Assembly: GCF_000143415.4 (NCBI RefSeq)
Contig: NW_003314274.1
Location: forward strand, 474,207-538,206
DNA length: 64,000 nucleotides
DNA from: Selaginella moellendorffii
Taxonomy: Eukaryota; Streptophyta; Lycopodiopsida; Selaginellales; Selaginellaceae
Reading direction: 5' to 3'
Part shown: piece by piece, positions 22,495 to 33,849 of the stretch
Position numbering within the stretch: the first letter of the stretch is position 1
Layout: every line of letters starts with the position of its first letter
Translations under genes and position numbers: made by a program
Notes under the pieces: generated by a model
Told to the model about the DNA's origin: nothing
The model's database searches: none
What the model saw: the letters and a program-made list of their open reading frames with translations, nothing else

Positions 22495-23175
22495 TCAAAT
22501 CTGTGCGTCCGCAGCATCGGCAACGAATGGCAGCCTCGGAGTTCTTCCCAACACGCACGAAATCACTCCATACGCGAAGCAAGCGACCAAGAACAAGAAC
22601 ACGGTGTTGTAGAAGGAGACGAGGAGGCTGTAGCCCAATCCTCTGGCGGGGCCAAATGTCCGCTCCACCAGATTCGGGACAATCGTGAGAACGTCCAGCA
22701 CCACCGCTTGCATCGCGTTGAATCTCACGTAGCGGCTGAAGCTCTGGTTCCTCACCACTGTCAGGTAGAGCACGAAGAAGGCCACAAAGCTCGCGTAGGG
22801 GAAGCTCTTGTAAGCCCGCAGCAGTGGAAACAGAGGCTCCAATGCCTGCTCCAACACGGGGAATTGCATGAAGAGGTAGCGCCCGTATTGGATCCCATCG
22901 AAGAGCGGCAGCAAGTAGCTCACGGCGGCGACGAGCCTGTCCACTGCGTCCACTGAGCCGCCGCCTCTCGCCTCCACCACTGTCAAGCTCCTCCTGGATC
23001 TAGGGTGTGGAATCCCGGGCCGCAGAGAAATCCTTCCCGGCAAGAAGGATGATAGCACTGCTGATCTGCTGCTGCTATGCCTAATGCTAGAACTAAGGGG
23101 CGTGGATTGGATGTCCCTAGCGATTCCTAGCGGCGGAGAATACCTGGGCAGCGATACTGCCATCGCCATCGCCAT
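22495..23175 (-). CDS. TIC20: TIC20-family chloroplast import protein (TIC20-II/V type)
   Basis: A component or relative of the inner-envelope translocon that imports nuclear-encoded proteins into plastids. Single exon, 226 residues from ATG at 23175 (MAMAMAVSLPRYSPP). Residues 1 to about 75 are Ser/Arg/Pro-rich without many acids, a plastid transit peptide ending near VVEARGGG. The mature part begins DRLVAAVSYLLPLFDGIQYG, followed by FPLLRAYKSFPYASFVAFFV, NQSFSRYVRFNAMQAVVLDV and a final hydrophobic hairpin, giving four transmembrane segments. The Y-x-R-F-N-x-x-Q-A motif is a TIC20 hallmark. The upstream in-frame extension to 23316 lacks an ATG and is not used. It is divergent from the ARB2-like gene, about 210 bp apart. 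Confidence 0.88.
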   Translation of the reverse strand: MAMAMAVSLPRYSPPLGIARDIQSTPLSSSIRHSSSRSAVLSSFLPGRISLRPGIPHPRSRRSLTVVEARGGGSVDAVDRLVAAVSYLLPLFDGIQYGRYLFMQFPVLEQALEPLFPLLRAYKSFPYASFVAFFVLYLTVVRNQSFSRYVRFNAMQAVVLDVLTIVPNLVERTFGPARGLGYSLLVSFYNTVFLFLVACFAYGVISCVLGRTPRLPFVADAADAQI

Positions 23176-23385
23176 TTTAGGGCAGAAGAGTGCTCCTAGG
23201 AATGGAACAGTGCACCTTCGCTTTCTAAAAAGGTAAGCTTTGCAAACGATAAAGTTAGGTACTCTAAACAAAGCTAATAAAATAGAACCTAGGAATATGC
23301 CTTTTTTATTTGACAACAGGATTCGATCCCGAGCCCGGTTACAAGGGTATAAAGTGTGGCGAGCGGGGATTTTAGGCTATTCGAA

Positions 23386-25566
23386 ATGCGGTGTCCCAAG
23401 TGGGCGAGGAAGGAAATGAGCGCCTCCGAGAAGCTCCAATCCCTCGGCTACGTTGTCAACAAGGATCTCAAGCTTGAAGACGCTCGATCAGGTGATCTTC
23501 GCTGCCATCCCGTGAGATTCCTGCGCGCGATCGATGTTATTGTGTTTGCTTTCTCGGATCGCTTCTCTTTCTTGCGAGCGCGATCGATATTTCGTGCCGG
23601 CAATCGTTCTTTCTTGATGATCTGTGTGCGCGATTGATAATCTAGTGACTCTTCCGCCGTGGATCTTTCTGTGCCGGATTTGAGAGCGCGATCGATATTT
23701 CGATTCGTGCCGGCAATCGTTCTTTCTTGGTGATCTGTGTGCGCAACTGATAACCTCGACTCTTCCGCCATGGATCTTCTTTCTTTCTTGCATCGAGCTT
23801 GCATTGCATGCGCGCCGGGGCATTTTCTGATGTCTTGAGCCTGCATTTCAAGCCTTCTCTTGACGGTTTTCTTCTTACGCAGGCGAACCTTACAGCTTTG
23901 TGAAGGTGAACGCACCGGTTCGAGAGAAGTGTCGATGAATCTTTATTTTTTCAGGAAAGTTACGATGAGGTCGCAGACGCAGTCGCGGAGGTGATCCACG
24001 AGAAGATGCAAGGGGTTTGTTTGCTCTAATGCTTATTGCTATCACTAACATGTTTTTCCTTCTATAGGCTCCATACCACATGGAAAAGGTGAATCTACCT
24101 TCGCAATCGATCCTGAAGAAAGAGGTCAGCTTCCATCCCTGGATTTCCATGTTATCTATGTTTACTTTCAGGTGCGAGCCCCCGTTTACCTGTCACCAAA
24201 TGCCTATGAAGCTACAACGCTGCTCGTCCTTCTGTGTGGCTCTGGAAGTGTCTCGTAAGTGATTCTCTTATATTCACTCTTTCTAAAGCTGTTAATAATC
24301 GTCTACAGTGCGGGACAATGGTCAAGAAGACTCTGTATCAACGTACTTTCCTCTTGCTAACTAGCCTAGAACTTTTGTCGAGCCTGCTAATGCTATTTAC
24401 TTCTGCAGGATTCCTTTCGCTCTGGAAGCGTCTTGCCTTTTCTCGGTAAACTGTGTAACTTCGTTTCGAGGTCTTAAGCATTGATATATATGCAGATTGG
24501 GCACACACTCAGAACATGGCCGTGCTCGTTCTCAATCCAAACACCTATCGCCAGAAGGTAGAGCGCAGCAAACGCAAATCAAAGGGCAAGAGGAAGGTAC
24601 ATTTCTCGCAACTCTTGGTATTGCATCCAGGTCGATTGTTTCGTAGGTTCCGGCGCATCCGGATGCGCATGTCAGGCATGCATGGGACTTCATTCGCACG
24701 AAAATGTCAAACATACAGAAGATTGCCATGGTTGCTCACTCTTACGGTGGCGTACAGACATGCCTTCTCTTGGAATACGGAGGTAGCCCGCTGGCTCATT
24801 AGAAAGATTTGCTATCTATTCGCTGCTATCTTACAGGACAAGGCCTGCTGCAGCGATTACAATGTGTCGCGTTTACTGATTCCGTTCATTCGTCAGATCA
24901 CATCGAGGTGCGTATTTCCTTAATCCAGGATGTGATTGTGATCCAAAATGCTTGTACACGCAGAGCCTCCCGGTTCACGCACAGCACTTCCTCACACACA
25001 AGTGCATCAACTGGGCAACAAGCTCGAAAAACCTGAACACTCCTCTGGAAAGTCCGTTTCCTCCGATATCCCACTTCAAACCAGAAAAAGCCGCACAGAG
25101 TCTTTTGGTGAAGAAGGGAGGAGGCAGCTCGGCAGCGGGACCTGAGGAAGAAGCTGCACCACCTACTTGGTTTGCTGCTATGGGAGAAGGTGAAATCGTC
25201 GAAGTGAGTCGTGGCGGCAAAACACAGCTCTTCGAGGTCTGGCACGACAATACTACCAAGAACAACGAAGCCATCGTTGACAAGGAAGAACAGGACAGAT
25301 CCAGGAATGGGAAAGCGATTATGGTGGAATCTCCCTCTTCTGACCACGACGAAGAAGTTGACGAGCTGCCCCCAATGAAACCGCAGCCGCCCATGGAACA
25401 GCAACGATCCACCAACGAAAGCTATCGATGCTTCGTACTGTCAGCTGGGACAACGGTGCACGAGCGGACGACGATGTCAGCCTTCAGGCCCATCTGCGAG
25501 TTCATCGAATACGTCATGAAGCGACTCGAGCACTGCAGCACATACGACACAATCGTGCCGGTTTGA
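23386..25566 (+). CDS. ARB2/FAM172-family protein (cotranscriptional regulator ARB2A-like)
   Basis: An alpha/beta-hydrolase-like protein of the Arb2/FAM172A family; fission-yeast Arb2 acts in an Argonaute siRNA chaperone complex and animal FAM172A interacts with AGO2 and splicing factors. About eleven small exons are inferred, with introns of about 47-100 bp (first intron about 23490-23882). Pieces in order: LQSLGYVVNKDLKLEDARSG; EPYSFVK; ESYDEVADAVAEVIHEKMQG; APYHMEKVNLPSQSILKKE; VRAPVYLSPNAYEATTLLVL; LCGSGSVSAGQWSRRLCIN; NMAVLVLNPNTY; a basic KRKSKGKRK; KIAMVAHSYGGVQTCLLLEY (nucleophile-elbow-like H-S-Y-G-G); VAFTDSVHSSDH; CINWATSSKNLNTPLES; a disordered acidic linker; and a C-terminal AGTTVHERTTMSAFRPICEF. 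The linker of about 100 residues looks longer than in animal homologues. Whether the hydrolase triad is complete was not determined. Confidence 0.8.
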
Positions 25567-25916
25567 AAGGTCCGTTTTCGAATGGAAATGCCTGTGTTTT
25601 GAAGTGCCGGCCTGCAGGTTTCATCCAGCTCGTCCCTGGAACGTAAGAGTTAGGAAACTCGTCATGCAGAACACGCATCAAATACTCTCTATACTGAATC
25701 TCTCCAGGAAGCGGTAAATTTCATTGACGGTTCCATTTGATCTGAAGAGCACAACAATCCTTTTTCTTGTATGCAGATAATAAAAAACTTACCGTAGGTA
25801 ATGATCATTGGATGTACCTAGCAACGATCTCTGACTCGTAGGAAGCCACACTGTCATTTTCTCATGTTAGTTCCGGATCCATCGAAAAGGTAAATACGAA
25901 AACTTACGCAGCATTT
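25567..25916. other. Convergent 3' flanks of the ARB2-like and SF3A1 genes
   Basis: Both stop codons face this 350-bp spacer. AATAAA-type polyadenylation signals occur on the plus strand near 25777. No other feature was seen. Confidence 0.45.
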
Positions 25917-28279
25917 TCAGTTCTTCTTTTTGCCACCTCGTTCCCTGAGGAGTAAGGTAAGGCTCTCGCCAGGTGCAATGTTGTAGAAGGCAAGAGACTG
26001 CGTATCTCGCAAGAACCCAATGCGTCCGCTCAGCTTCTGCTTGTTGGCCGGTAGACCGATCTCTGCAGCAATCTTCTCCTTGAGGCTAGCAATCGTCTCC
26101 GACACCGACGGCATTGTCAGTTGCAGCACCTGGCCCTTGAGACTGCCTTCACCTTCGACTGTAGGTACAGCCACCGAGACAGGAATTGGTCCCTGGCAGG
26201 AAAACAAGAGTTAGACAGGAAGGAAGAAGCAGAGAGTAAACGCACCGGGTACTGGAAGGCAAACTGGTGCTCTGGGATGAGAAGCGAATCTTCCAGCCTC
26301 AGTCTCTTGGGCTCGGGCTCCTCCGGAGGTGGCGGCATCAACATGTCATCGTCGGGTAGCGGAGGCATCGCTTGATAAGCTGGTGGAGGCGGCTGCATTT
26401 GCATAAGTGGTGGTGGAGGCATCCCAGGAACAAACTGATAGTGAGGCATTGCCATCGTCGGTAGCGTCATGGGTCTGTTTCCAAGCTGAGGGACCGCAGG
26501 CATGGGAGTTGGAAAGAGAGGCTGCCTCGGAGGAACAGGAGGAGCCTGGATAGTCGCCTGTACCCGAGGGATGTTAACAGCAAGTCCAGCAGGTGGTGGA
26601 AGTGGCTTCAAAGGTGGCGTTGGTTTGGCCGCTCCGGTAGCTGCGTCCCACTCCTCAGCGTTTTGAGCAAGCGCCTGGTTGGCTGTCCTGCTGATGCTCC
26701 CACTGTGGCCGTCCCAGATCACCTGCTTCGGCTCCTCCTTCTTCTTCTCGATCTCGGCCTTGACGGCATTGGAGACTTCCTCCTCGGTGGTGCCGAAGAT
26801 GTCGGGCCTCAGCCGAGCCAGCCCCATGAGGTTCCGCGAGATCTCGTCGTCGGTAGCGAGCGTGCTCTCCCGCAGCTTGGCCATCATCCGCTCCTTCTGC
26901 TCCTTGAACTTGGGGTCGATGAGCGAGATCCGCATGTGTTCCGCCATCTCGCTGATGGGGATCACCTCCGAAGTTATGGGAGAGATGACCATCCTGGTGG
27001 GGTCCTTCTCGGTCGCCATCCTCTCCTCCGGCCTCTTCCAGTTCCTCACGATCCTCATCGGCGGCTCGTCCTCGTCCACCGGGACAATCACCTGGACAAC
27101 CTCCTTGGCGTTGGCGGCCTCCTGCTGCCGGGCTGCGGCCTTGCGACTTTCCTCCACCAGGTGCATCTCCTCCTCGTCCATCTCCATCTCCACCTCCTTG
27201 ACCGCCCCCGCCCCCGTCTCCGCCGCCACCTCCTCGTCCGTCAGCGCCTTGCTCCTGCGGATCACCTCCTCCTGCGTCACCGGCGCCGGCAACGCGTCGT
27301 CCTCCTCCTCCACGAAGTGGATCGTCTCCACCACCACGAAGTCGTGCCAGTCGATGCTGCTCATCATCATCCGCTCCTGCTCCTCCTCGTCCTCGGCCTT
27401 CTGCCGCGCCTTCTCCTGCGATCTCTCCCACTCGAGCCGGTGGAGGCAGCGCTCCAGGATGGACATCTTGTCCGACAGGTCGCGCTTGAGCTTGTCCAGG
27501 AGGCCCTTGGGCGGCAGCAGCACCTTGGAGTAGGAGTCCGTGAGGCCCGTGAAGGTGGTGAAGAGGCTGTGCTGCGGCTTGAGGAAGCTGAACTGGACGC
27601 TGTTGTGCTCCCGGCTCGTCAGCCCGGTAAGAAACGCCTTGCCATTCCTTGCCACGAACTGAGCCGTGAGTTTGATGATGTCCAGGTCCTGGCCCGTCAG
27701 CCCCTCGGGGAGCTTGAGGAGGAACTGCTCGGCCTCCGGCGGCTCCACCACCTTGGACGGCTGTATGAACTGCGAGATATCGAACTTCTGGGCCGCGGCA
27801 GCGGCGGCGGTGGCGGTGGCGGTGGCGGCGGCGGTGGCAGTGGCGGAGAGCGGTGGCTTGGATGGATCGGTGGCGGAAGAGGGCGGCGGCGGCGGAGGGG
27901 GGCCGTTGCCGCTCTTCTCCTCCGAGATCCGGTGCTGGTAGTAGGCGTGGTATGGGTCGGAGGAGTTGAGGAAGTTGAACTTGACGTTCTTCTGCTCGTT
28001 GGTCATGATCTTGCGCTCGAAATCCAGGCCATTCTTGGCGACGAAGTGGGCGGTCTTGTCGATGATGCTCCTGATGTCCGGGGGGGGATGGATCATACCT
28101 ATGTTGCGGGTCTGCGAGGCCACTGTGGCGGGCTTGGCGCCGGTGATAACATCCGCCGCCGCCGCCGCATCCTCCATCTCCGTGTCCTCCGCCTTGACGA
28201 GCTGCGCGGGCGGGAGGGGGCCATCGATGTCGCCGGGCTTGGGCGCCGGAAGGGCGAGCACTTCGCCAATCCCCGGCAT
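25917..28279 (-). CDS. SF3A1: Splicing factor 3A subunit 1 (SF3A1/SAP114)
   Basis: A U2 snRNP component needed for prespliceosome assembly. Two exons flank one 53-bp intron (about 26193-26245); the spliced protein is about 769 residues, in the plant SF3A1 range. Domains in order: two SWAP/SURP modules (IIDKTAHFVAKNGLDFE with FLNSSDPYHAYYQHRI, and IIKLTAQFVARNGKAF with FLKPQHSLFTTFTGL); acidic coiled segments; the conserved SF3A1 core (GEVIPISEMAEHMRISLIDPKFK-like motif; VIWDGHSGS); a Pro/Met-rich segment; LIPEHQFAFQYPGPIPV; and a C-terminal ubiquitin-like domain ending ESLTLLLRERGGKKKN. The Ala/Thr-repeat tract (about 27800) and high GC produce long antisense frames that are not genes. The start MPGIGEVLALPAPKPGDIDG is standard for the family. 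Confidence 0.93.
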
Positions 28280-28375
28280 ACCTGCTTGGAAGAACCCTAA
28301 TCTGGGGCTTCGAGTGTTTAAAATGGTTAACGCTAAACGAAAGGAGTTTATAGGAGACGTTAAGAACTAAGACGT

Positions 28376-28450
28376 GTCGGCTTAGATGGTTAGAGCATAA
28401 GGCTGGCAAGGACGAGGTCGCGTATTCGAAACCTTGCATGCGTCGGAAAT
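28376..28450 (+). tRNA. tRNA-like relic (pseudo-tRNA or SINE head)
   Basis: The stretch has an A-box-like TTAGATGGTTAGAGC near its start and a B-box-like GTATTCGAAACC at about 28422, separated by a tRNA-like distance, with GTCGG / CGTCGG ends. The arms do not pair cleanly and no confident anticodon can be assigned, so it is probably a degenerate tRNA or the head of a tRNA-derived SINE. Confidence 0.3.
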
Positions 28451-28513
28451 CGACTACTCTGACATGATTTTCCAGCGTACTCGTACCCACTCTTCAGAAG
28501 AAAGTTTGGGGAT

Positions 28514-29974
28514 ATGACCAATCACTACAACGAGGAGCACTCTACAGTGCCCCTTTTGCAGCATGGGAAACAAGTAAGCCTAGATTTCTATGGAAATCGC
28601 GCGCTGCCTTTGCGAACAGGGGGTGCTCGCTCCACTTTCCCAGTGCTTCTTTTCAATTGCCTCGCGGTTCTCTCGCTCTATGGCGTCTCTTACAACTTGG
28701 TCCTGTTCATGGTCTCCAAGCTCGGCCTTTCCAACGCGGCCGCGTCGAGCCAAGTTAGCATCTGGACGGGCGTTCATGATTTCTCCCCGCTGCTCGTCGC
28801 GTACATCTCCGATTCCTACCTGGGGACATTCGTGACAACTCTGGCCGGTTCTTTCGTTTTCTTTGGCGGACTAGCTCTGCTCTCACTCGCGGTCCTGTTC
28901 CTCGAGCACCAGGACTCGCCAAGTCTCGCCGTAACTTGGCTCTTCTTCGTGGCGCTCTACGTGGTTGCTCTGTCCAAGGGATTCGTAGCGTCGCTGCTGG
29001 CATTTGGAGCCGGGCAATTCGATGAGGAGGATCCGGTCGAGGCCGCGTCCAAGAGCTCCTACTTCAGCTGGTACTACTTTTGCTCCTCCATGGGTCTTCT
29101 CCTGGCGGTGCTGGGGGTGGTGTATATCGAAGATCGGATGGGATTTAGCACCGCTCTCTTCGTTTGCGGGGGTGCCATCCTCCTCGGGATTGCGGTCTTT
29201 TGCGGAGCTGCCAAGCTCTATAGATACGATTGCATCTTGACCGGAAACCCCTTTGCCAAGCTCTTGCACAAGGACTCCAGATCCAGCTTGGCGGGAATTC
29301 TCTGGGTGTGGCTGGGATCGGTGGTGTACGAGACCATGAAAGCTCAAACGTTCTCGCTCTTCGTCGAGCAGGCCGCGCTCATGGACACCAAAGTTGGCGG
29401 CTTTCGTATCCCGCCAGCTTCGCTCAACTCGTTTGATCCAATCAGCTTCCTGGTGTGGACGCTTGTCTATGATCGAGTCTTGGTCCCAGTGATGCGTCGA
29501 GCGACTGGGAATTCGCGGGGTTTCACGTTCTTCCAGAGGATGGGAGCTGGGCTTGTGGCGATGACCGCGGCCATGGCGTGCGCGGCTGTGCTGGAAACAG
29601 AGCGTCTCGCGAATTTCCATCGCCAGCGAGGGACCATCGTTTTGTGGCAAATCCCCCAGTTTGTGCTCATCGGCGGCTCCAAGGTGTTCTACTACGTGGG
29701 ATTGGTGGAGTTTATCTATGAGCGAGCTCCCGAGAATCTGAGAACCCTGGGCGTGGGCATGGTGTTCTTCGCATCGTCAGTGGGGTGTTTTCTCTCGGGA
29801 TTTCTCGTGAGCATCACGTCGAGAATCACTGGCGAGCGAGGGTGGATCCCGCGGAACCTCAATGATGGGCATTTGGATTACTTCTTTTGGTTGCTTGCCG
29901 CTCTGGGCAGCGCAAACTGGCTCTTCTTCTTGGCCTATACAAACTTGAACGACTGGTCCAAAAGGAAACTATAG
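28514..29974 (+). CDS. NPF (NRT1/PTR) family transporter, atypical
   Basis: A proton-coupled oligopeptide/nitrate-type major-facilitator protein, presumably in the plasma membrane. Intronless, 486 residues, about 12 hydrophobic segments. Family landmarks: YGVSYNLVLFM in TM1, GVHDFSPLLVAYISDSYLGT, GAGQFDEEDP, SYFSWYYFCSSMG, and the late signature FYYVGLVEFIYERAPENLRT with GVGMVFFASSVGCFLSGFLV. Two oddities: the protein is shorter than the usual 550-600 residues, with a reduced central loop between TM6 and TM7; and the TM1 proton-coupling ExxE(R/K) motif is absent (NCLAVLSLYG where E-x-x-E-R-x-A-x-Y-G is expected). It could therefore be uncoupled, a facilitator, or have altered substrate; the frame is intact. 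Confidence 0.85.
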   Translation: MTNHYNEEHSTVPLLQHGKQVSLDFYGNRALPLRTGGARSTFPVLLFNCLAVLSLYGVSYNLVLFMVSKLGLSNAAASSQVSIWTGVHDFSPLLVAYISDSYLGTFVTTLAGSFVFFGGLALLSLAVLFLEHQDSPSLAVTWLFFVALYVVALSKGFVASLLAFGAGQFDEEDPVEAASKSSYFSWYYFCSSMGLLLAVLGVVYIEDRMGFSTALFVCGGAILLGIAVFCGAAKLYRYDCILTGNPFAKLLHKDSRSSLAGILWVWLGSVVYETMKAQTFSLFVEQAALMDTKVGGFRIPPASLNSFDPISFLVWTLVYDRVLVPVMRRATGNSRGFTFFQRMGAGLVAMTAAMACAAVLETERLANFHRQRGTIVLWQIPQFVLIGGSKVFYYVGLVEFIYERAPENLRTLGVGMVFFASSVGCFLSGFLVSITSRITGERGWIPRNLNDGHLDYFFWLLAALGSANWLFFLAYTNLNDWSKRKL

Positions 29975-32599
29975 AGACTCCCTGGAATATCTAAATGCCA
30001 AAATAATAATATGCCTTTTGTGGCAAGATCCTCTTATATGTCAGTATTTGTGATGAATCAAACTTTTAATTTGTTATGTTTTTTTTGGACTTTGTGTGCC
30101 ATGTTGGGATTCACTAGGCATTCATCATCATCAGGTAGAACAGGCAATGTTCGACTAGAAGAAAGAATATGAAAGAATATGGACATTGTGAGCAGTGATT
30201 GGGTTATTGCAAATAAGATGCATCAAAGTTGATCAAAGATCAAAGTTGATGTGTAAAGTAAAAGTGACTGTGGTCTATTTAAATTTATCAGGTGGTTAAA
30301 ATGTTTACACTAGCAAGAGAGATGTGAGTGTGACATATAAATTTATATGCAATCGAATGCAAATTTTGTAAGGCAGGTCCCACTATGATGCATTTCGCCA
30401 ACTTTTGACCCTTCTAGTGATCTTGAGCATGAAGGATAAACATCCCTCTGGCCCTTGAAGGTCTTTATCTGGTGGCCTCTAGTTGTTGTTCTAGTTTTGA
30501 AAGCTAGAATTGCTACCTCTTTGCTAAGTGGTTAAGTGGTGGTAATGTGGGGTTTAAAGCATAATCCATGGCCATTCAAGTGTTCAAAGATCAATGTAAC
30601 CAATTCCATTGTTAACTCAGACCTCATCTTGGAAGCACAGAATGACATTGAAGGAGTCATACCACCCTCTTACTAGCAATGTCCCTTTTCAAAGTGAAGA
30701 TAGATAGATAGATATATGTTTTTATGGTCATTGTAGCACCTATTTGAGCATGGACCAGTTTTGAAGAGCCATGCAAGCAGCTATGATCCTAAAGGAAGAA
30801 CAAACCTCACATAAAGCAGGTAGTCTTTTATTGGATCTAGTCTCACTCTTTTTTAACAGGTTTCATCCCCAATCTAGGAGTTCAAAAGAGATTATATCAT
30901 GGAAATTATAGAAGTTATATGTTAAAATATATTATTCATTTGCAAGAATGTCTTTGAATTGTACTATGACAAATAATTTGTGATAATGGGAGGGGGAAGG
31001 TGCCAGAAAACCAAGGCAATATAAAAATATATATAAAAACTCAAGCTTTAAAATGCTTGAAAGAAGAAAGAGGGCCAAGTTGCAAAGTAGTGGCAAAATT
31101 GATGGGAAAATCACAAGCCACCACATGTTGTGGAGTGTGAATTTAAGCCTTCTCTTGTTAAGGCTAAGGCTCCCTCAACATTGCGAACAAGCTACATGCT
31201 TGATTACCCCATTTGCCTTGTATCTCATTTTTATAGGACTTTAAGATATGTGACGGATATTCTATTCTCACTCTCATGTGTGCTAAACACTCTCACTGTG
31301 GTAAAGCTCTTAATAGGAAATAACTAGAAGATCAAGTGCCTTTGGCATGAAAAGAACCAATGGCCATTGATAATGCAATCAAAACAAATGCCCAAGAGTA
31401 ACTATTGGAGCAAGAAAAAATTGAAAGAAAGAAACTATAAAATACAAAGAAAGAGTAAAAGATAGACTAAGAAGTGAAAAGGGAGGTGTAAAGTTTGGAG
31501 TCACAAAAGAAAACCACATGGGAAAAAATATAAAGCCAAATTGAAATATAGAAACTCACATAAAGTGACAAAGAAAATAAAGAATCTAATAAAAAGAAGA
31601 AAGAACTGAAAAAAGAGGAAATGTAGGCTAGGAGGAGAGAACACAAACTTGGTTCTCCAACTCAAATGCTCCCACATATCCCAAAAGTACCTTGCATTCC
31701 AAGTTTCAAGGTAAATGGAATGAATGAAATGGACTGAATTGAGAGCATTTTTTTGACAAATTTTCGCTGTCTGCAAAGTTCACTTTGACACAGTGACTTC
31801 CAGGCTATCCCTCTTCATCATCCTTCCACCACATTCATGAGCAAAAAGCACTTTGATCCTCCAATAGTGATGCTTTAACCGATTTGTGCAACATTAAGGT
31901 GAGGCAAAGAGATGGTGGAATCTATAGGTGATAAGAGTCAGCCACTTCGAAGGAGGGTGGCATTCACATGTTTCATATGATCATTTTCTTTGTCAATTTC
32001 TACGCTGAGATTGCACCATCAAGCATAGTCACCTAAACATCCATTTCTTTCGACCTTTCCATGTCACTCTTGTGGACACGAGCTCGTTCGTACTCTGCCT
32101 GCACAAAACAAATAAGTACTCAAGGGAAGGGTTACAGGTTTTCCAAATTTTGTTTTGTTGTGAGCTTGTTGGTGCATAAACAGTAAAAGGAATGTCAGTA
32201 CAATCGGCTAATCAAGCGAACTCGAATTAATTTCTATGTAAACTCTCTTGCTAAAAATATTTAAAAAGACCTTCTGGACCACCGCGTAAACTTGGAGACA
32301 AGGCTGTGAAAATCACAACCAGTGGTACGAAAGGCTCTTGCTGAAAATGCGTACGTGCTCAAACCAGCTGGCTTTGTGAGCATACCCAAGATCAAGTCCA
32401 TTATTCGCTCAGAAGTACCTGAATGATATGTCCAGGAAATTGGAGTTATAGATGAGCTGTCATATTTTTGCTCAGATATTAAAATGTTTTTGGCATTATC
32501 GATGATCATAATCAGCATGTATGCTTATAAGGTCGCCTTTGTTTGCTCCTATAGGCAGGGTAACGAGTAGTTACAGCTATTGCATGCAAAAGTGTCTAG
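29975..32599. other. AT-rich gene desert
   Basis: No convincing coding sequence, RNA or mobile-element domain was seen. Short frames are low-complexity. A fragment on the minus strand near 32040-32100 reads AEYERARVHKSDMERSKE after an AG acceptor and might be a last-exon relic of an unknown gene. Confidence 0.5.
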
Positions 32600-33720
32600 A
32601 ATCTGTGTATTTGCTGTAGTAGCTATGGCTTCTGTTCTTCGACAGATGACAATGGGCGAGGCTAGCTTCCTTTCGCTGCTGACAGACATCATCGGCAAGA
32701 CGGAGAAGCTTCAAAACAATCCTCCAAATCTGATACCACAGGAATCGCTTGTTGTGACTAAGGTGCTTGAAGTGCCGAGCATCGACAACGGTGGACCTTT
32801 GCTCCTCAAACCAATCTATTTTCAAGGCCTTGAAAAAAGGAAGAACCTCATATCCTGGTGAAGAGCAAGATAGAATAGTCTCCATTGTTGGCTGTCATAT
32901 GGACGTGGTAGTGGCTGATCCGACCAAATGGGCAACTACTGCTCTTGCCTCTTGCAAATTGAGCTGATTACTAGCTGATAGTTGTTTGGTTTTCTTCAGG
33001 AACATTCGCCGTTTAAGTTAACCCAGCTTGAAGATGGCTATGGACGAGGCACTACAGATTGCCTCGGACATGTTGCATTAGTGACGCAGCTGTTGAAGCA
33101 GATGGCAGAAGCAAAGTTGAGGCTCAAAACAACTGTGGCAGCTGTGTTCATTGCAAACGAAGAGAATGCCACAGTCCTGGGCATTGGGACTGATGCACTA
33201 ATGGATGCACATGAACTCGATTTCCTCAAAAATGGTCCTTTGTAAGTTCGAGGCTCTAGCCAATTGATTGAGCTTGCATACATGGTATTTTCGTTTTGTT
33301 TCTGCAGATATTGAATGGATTCCTCCGACAAACAGCCTTGCATTGGAACCGGTGGAATGCTTGCTTGGCATCTCACAGCTCATGGAAAACTTTCCCACAG
33401 TGGTCTACCAAAGCAGGTACATTGTACAGTACAGGAAAGTAATGCTCACCGTATCTAAAGCTCTTGGCAATGTGTCGCAGGGAATCCATGCAATTGAGCT
33501 TGCTTCTGAGGCACTGAAAGAAATTCAGGATTGTTTCTATAACGATTTTCCAAAGGTTGTTCCAGACCTCAACAATGAAGCCTACACAATGGACATGACA
33601 GCAACCAGATTGTGGACTCTTAAGCTTGTTAAATTCTTCTTTGCAAGAAGACCCTGGGAGTGCAATTAATCAAATCCTATCGAGAATGTGGTTTAGTGTT
33701 TGTAACTAGGTCCAAAGAAG
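32600..33720 (+). pseudogene. Acetylornithine deacetylase-like (M20) pseudogene
   Basis: Derived from a plant acetylornithine deacetylase (arginine/ornithine synthesis). Recognisable pieces on the plus strand: SFLSLLTDIIGKTEKLQNNP and LIPQESLVVTKVL; VGCHMDVVVADPTKW (metal-binding His and Asp retained); GYGRGTTDCLGHVALVTQLL; FIANEENATVLGIGTDAL (the EE pair); then DSSDKQPCIGTGGMLAWHLT with HGKLSHSGLPKQ; and GIHAIELASEALKEIQDCFY. Lesions: a small deletion/frameshift near 32850 between the NLI and YPG parts; a TGA at about 33311-33313 where a Trp codon is expected before the DSSDKQ piece; degenerate sequence after 33560; and no C-terminal third. Exon/intron layout is preserved, so it is a duplicated, not processed, copy. 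Confidence 0.75.
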
Positions 33721-33849
33721 AGAGACACTCCAAAATTAATAGTGCATTGTGGTTGCAAAGATAATTTGTAATTAGCTCATATGGTTTTGCTAATTTTTGT
33801 TGCTGCATGTTGAATAGAAGAACATGTTTGATGAATTAACAGCCTTATA

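Noticed and set aside
26655-28490. Very long open frames overlapping SF3A1 in other frames (611 codons minus, 545 codons plus)
   Set aside because: They are GC-bias shadows of SF3A1: low-complexity composition (Gly/Arg or Leu/Arg-rich), no domain, and the SF3A1 frame has complete family conservation.
32261-32518. Possible small gene upstream of the acetylornithine deacetylase relic
   Set aside because: No domain, no homologous block recognised on either strand, and the flanks are AT-rich desert.
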